From Proteinivorax tanatarense (GTDB taxonomy: Bacteria; Bacillota; Proteinivoracia; Proteinivoracales; Proteinivoracaceae), in the NCBI RefSeq assembly GCF_040267685.1, contig NZ_CP158367.1:434001-498000 (forward strand): a DNA stretch of 64,000 nt. Direction: 5' to 3'. Positions 62,652 through 64,000 of this stretch are shown piece after piece. Positions within the stretch are counted from its first letter, which is position 1; every line of letters begins with the position of its first letter. The notes under the pieces are model-generated. The model was not told the origin of the DNA and did not search any database. It worked only from the letters and a program-made list of their open reading frames with translations. A program made the position numbers and the translations under genes.

Positions 62652-64000
62652 ATGCGTTCAACTTTTTCAGGATTGGAGTTGTCTCGTAGGGCGTTAATGA
62701 CCCAACAATCAGCAGTTAATGTGGTAGGTCATAACGTGGCCAATGCAAACACTCCAGGTTATTCACGACAGGAAGTAGTAACTTCTGCGACAGGACCCTA
62801 TACAAGTCCTTCCAATGTTAGACCTACAGGAGCTGGGCAAATTGGTAGTGGTGTAGAAATAAAGTCCATTGAAAGACAGTTTGACAGTCACATAGCGGCA
62901 CAGTATCGCTTGGAAAACAGCCTACAATCTCAGTGGGAACAAAAATATAGCTCCATGGATCAAATCGAAGCTATATTTAATGAGCCTTCTGACAGTAGTT
63001 TAAGGAAGACGGTGGATGAATTTTGGTCTGCTTTGCAGCAACTTACTACAGAGCCCACTGAGTTATCTTCACGAGCTTTAGTTCGTCAATCTGCCACATC
63101 GATGGTCAACACTTTTCAAACTATGGATAGGCAGTTGGAGCAGGTGAGCACTGACTTAGACGAATCTATTAGGGCGGAAGCTAATCAGATAAACTCTACA
63201 CTAAAGCAGATAGAAGACTTAAACAAACGAATTGTTAAAATAAATGCTATGGGAGATAGTCCTAACGACCTTATGGACCAGCGAGATTTGTTAATAGATG
63301 ACCTAACTGAAGTGTTAAATGTAAATGTAATAGAACATGCAAACGGTGATTTAACTGTTACTTTTCCCAGTGAAAATGGTGAAGATATTCAGTTGATTGA
63401 CACTGTAAGCAGTGGGAACTCAGTAGCAGAGTTATCTTATAACACTACTGATAATGATCCAGGGATTTTAACTGTAGTTCCTGCAGGAGAGGAAGAATTT
63501 GTAGATATAAGCAGGGAAGAAGTAACCCAAGGTAAAATCAAGGGTATGTTTGATTCCCAAGATGCAGTTGAACGTTATCAAGGTGAACTTCAAACCTATG
63601 CCACTAGTTATACAGAGGCCATTAACGAGCAACATCGCCAAGGTTTTGATTTAAATGGAAGTTCAGGTCAGGATTTCTTTGTCGGTACCGATGACATTTC
63701 TACGCTGGCGATAAACCCTGAAATTAACGAGGATTTAAGTTTAATTGCAGCAGCTGGTCCTCAAAGTTTAACTCCAATAGATGGCGATGGGAATCCTACT
63801 GAACCTTTATCTTACAATGAAGATGGTGAGCTAGTGGATGTGGATGGAAACATTGTAACCGATGTAGAGGGGAAAATTGCATCGGGAGAACTAGTTTTTG
63901 CTAAAGGCGATGGTGAAAACGCAAAAGCCATGGCTGAGTTACGCCATGAGCTTGCTATGGAACATCAGGGAACTGAAGTCACTTTTGATGGATACTATCG
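62652..64000 (+). CDS. flgK: Flagellar hook-associated protein 1 (FlgK), 3' end beyond window
   Basis: 449 residues are visible after AGGAGGAG. The N-terminal FlgK/FlgE signature NVANANTPGYSRQ is near residue 32. The FNEPSDSSLRKTVDEFWSALQQL and DQRDLLIDDLTEVLNV segments are typical of FlgK. It forms the hook-filament junction. The C-terminal coiled coil lies outside the window. Confidence 0.95.
   Translation, partial: MRSTFSGLELSRRALMTQQSAVNVVGHNVANANTPGYSRQEVVTSATGPYTSPSNVRPTGAGQIGSGVEIKSIERQFDSHIAAQYRLENSLQSQWEQKYSSMDQIEAIFNEPSDSSLRKTVDEFWSALQQLTTEPTELSSRALVRQSATSMVNTFQTMDRQLEQVSTDLDESIRAEANQINSTLKQIEDLNKRIVKINAMGDSPNDLMDQRDLLIDDLTEVLNVNVIEHANGDLTVTFPSENGEDIQLIDTVSSGNSVAELSYNTTDNDPGILTVVPAGEEEFVDISREEVTQGKIKGMFDSQDAVERYQGELQTYATSYTEAINEQHRQGFDLNGSSGQDFFVGTDDISTLAINPEINEDLSLIAAAGPQSLTPIDGDGNPTEPLSYNEDGELVDVDGNIVTDVEGKIASGELVFAKGDGENAKAMAELRHELAMEHQGTEVTFDGYY

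Overview
The window reads as low-G+C Clostridia-type (Firmicutes) chromosome. The evidence is strong AGGAGG ribosome sites with many GTG and TTG starts, a gerA-gerB-gerC spore-germination operon, an S-box (SAM-I) leader on metK, a CIRCE-free but LexA/DinR-type box, and the Bacillus/Clostridia order degS-degU ... comFC-yvyF-flgM-flgN-flgK. Glutamate dehydrogenase, indolepyruvate:ferredoxin oxidoreductase, an M20 amidohydrolase, oligoendopeptidase F, rubrerythrin and hemerythrin fit an anaerobe that ferments peptides and amino acids and also uses chitin-derived sugars. A genus cannot be fixed from this sequence alone. No rRNA or tRNA gene was seen.

Layout. 1-9.2 kb: a truncated membrane sensor, deoD, a two-component pair with a lipoprotein, a membrane-anchored polysaccharide deacetylase, a Gmad2/PrcB-type exported protein, glutamate dehydrogenase and a TANGO2/NRDE protein. 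9.3-11.7 kb: iorAB. 11.9-22.8 kb: a LevR-type sigma-54 activator, a perfect -24/-12 promoter, its own HPr, a lactose/cellobiose-family PTS (EIIB, EIIC, EIIA), a GH4 phospho-glycosidase and a ChbG-type deacetylase, then nagA and nagB beyond a repeat array. Together these import diacetylchitobiose, phosphorylate it, deacetylate and cleave it, and deliver fructose-6-phosphate. 22.9-29.3 kb: CheX, hemerythrin, a likely toxin/immunity pair, a PHP-domain exported protein, an orphan domain resembling the N-terminus of dihydropteroate synthase, and a Cof-type HAD phosphatase. 33-40.4 kb: pepF, DUF503, two small unknowns and the ger operon. 41.5-43.2 kb: yedF, rubrerythrin and a rubredoxin-like protein. 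45-51.7 kb: M20 amidohydrolase, an Ig-like exported protein, DUF441, queT, a DRG-like GTPase and cardiolipin synthase. 51.8-64 kb: SAM riboswitch-metK, degSU, a GGDEF protein, a sigma factor with DUF1659/DUF2922/YvrJ, a ComK-like gene under a LexA box, a second polysaccharide deacetylase, comFC and the start of the flagellar hook-junction operon.

The outstanding feature is a very large family of non-coding tandem repeats that fills about 6 kb: 19.3-20.7, 29.6-30.2 and 30.7-33.0 kb in one orientation, and 40.6-41.2 and 43.5-44.9 kb in the opposite one. Each unit carries two short hairpins on opposite strands, each with GTAG at its 5' foot. This is the layout of enterobacterial and pseudomonad REP/BIME elements. 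A REP-associated tyrosine (Y1, HUH) transposase gene sits inside the array, in the linker of one unit. Eleven consecutive units after it appear identical, so the array has expanded recently. This looks like a full RAYT/BIME system built as a satellite-like array in a Firmicute.

Three further non-coding signals stand out. Four ~120-nt structured elements (43.2-44.3 kb) keep the fold but change the stem sequence. A leader element ends exactly 28, 28, 28 and 30 nt before the start codons of four unrelated genes. A LexA box overlaps the core promoter of the ComK-like gene.
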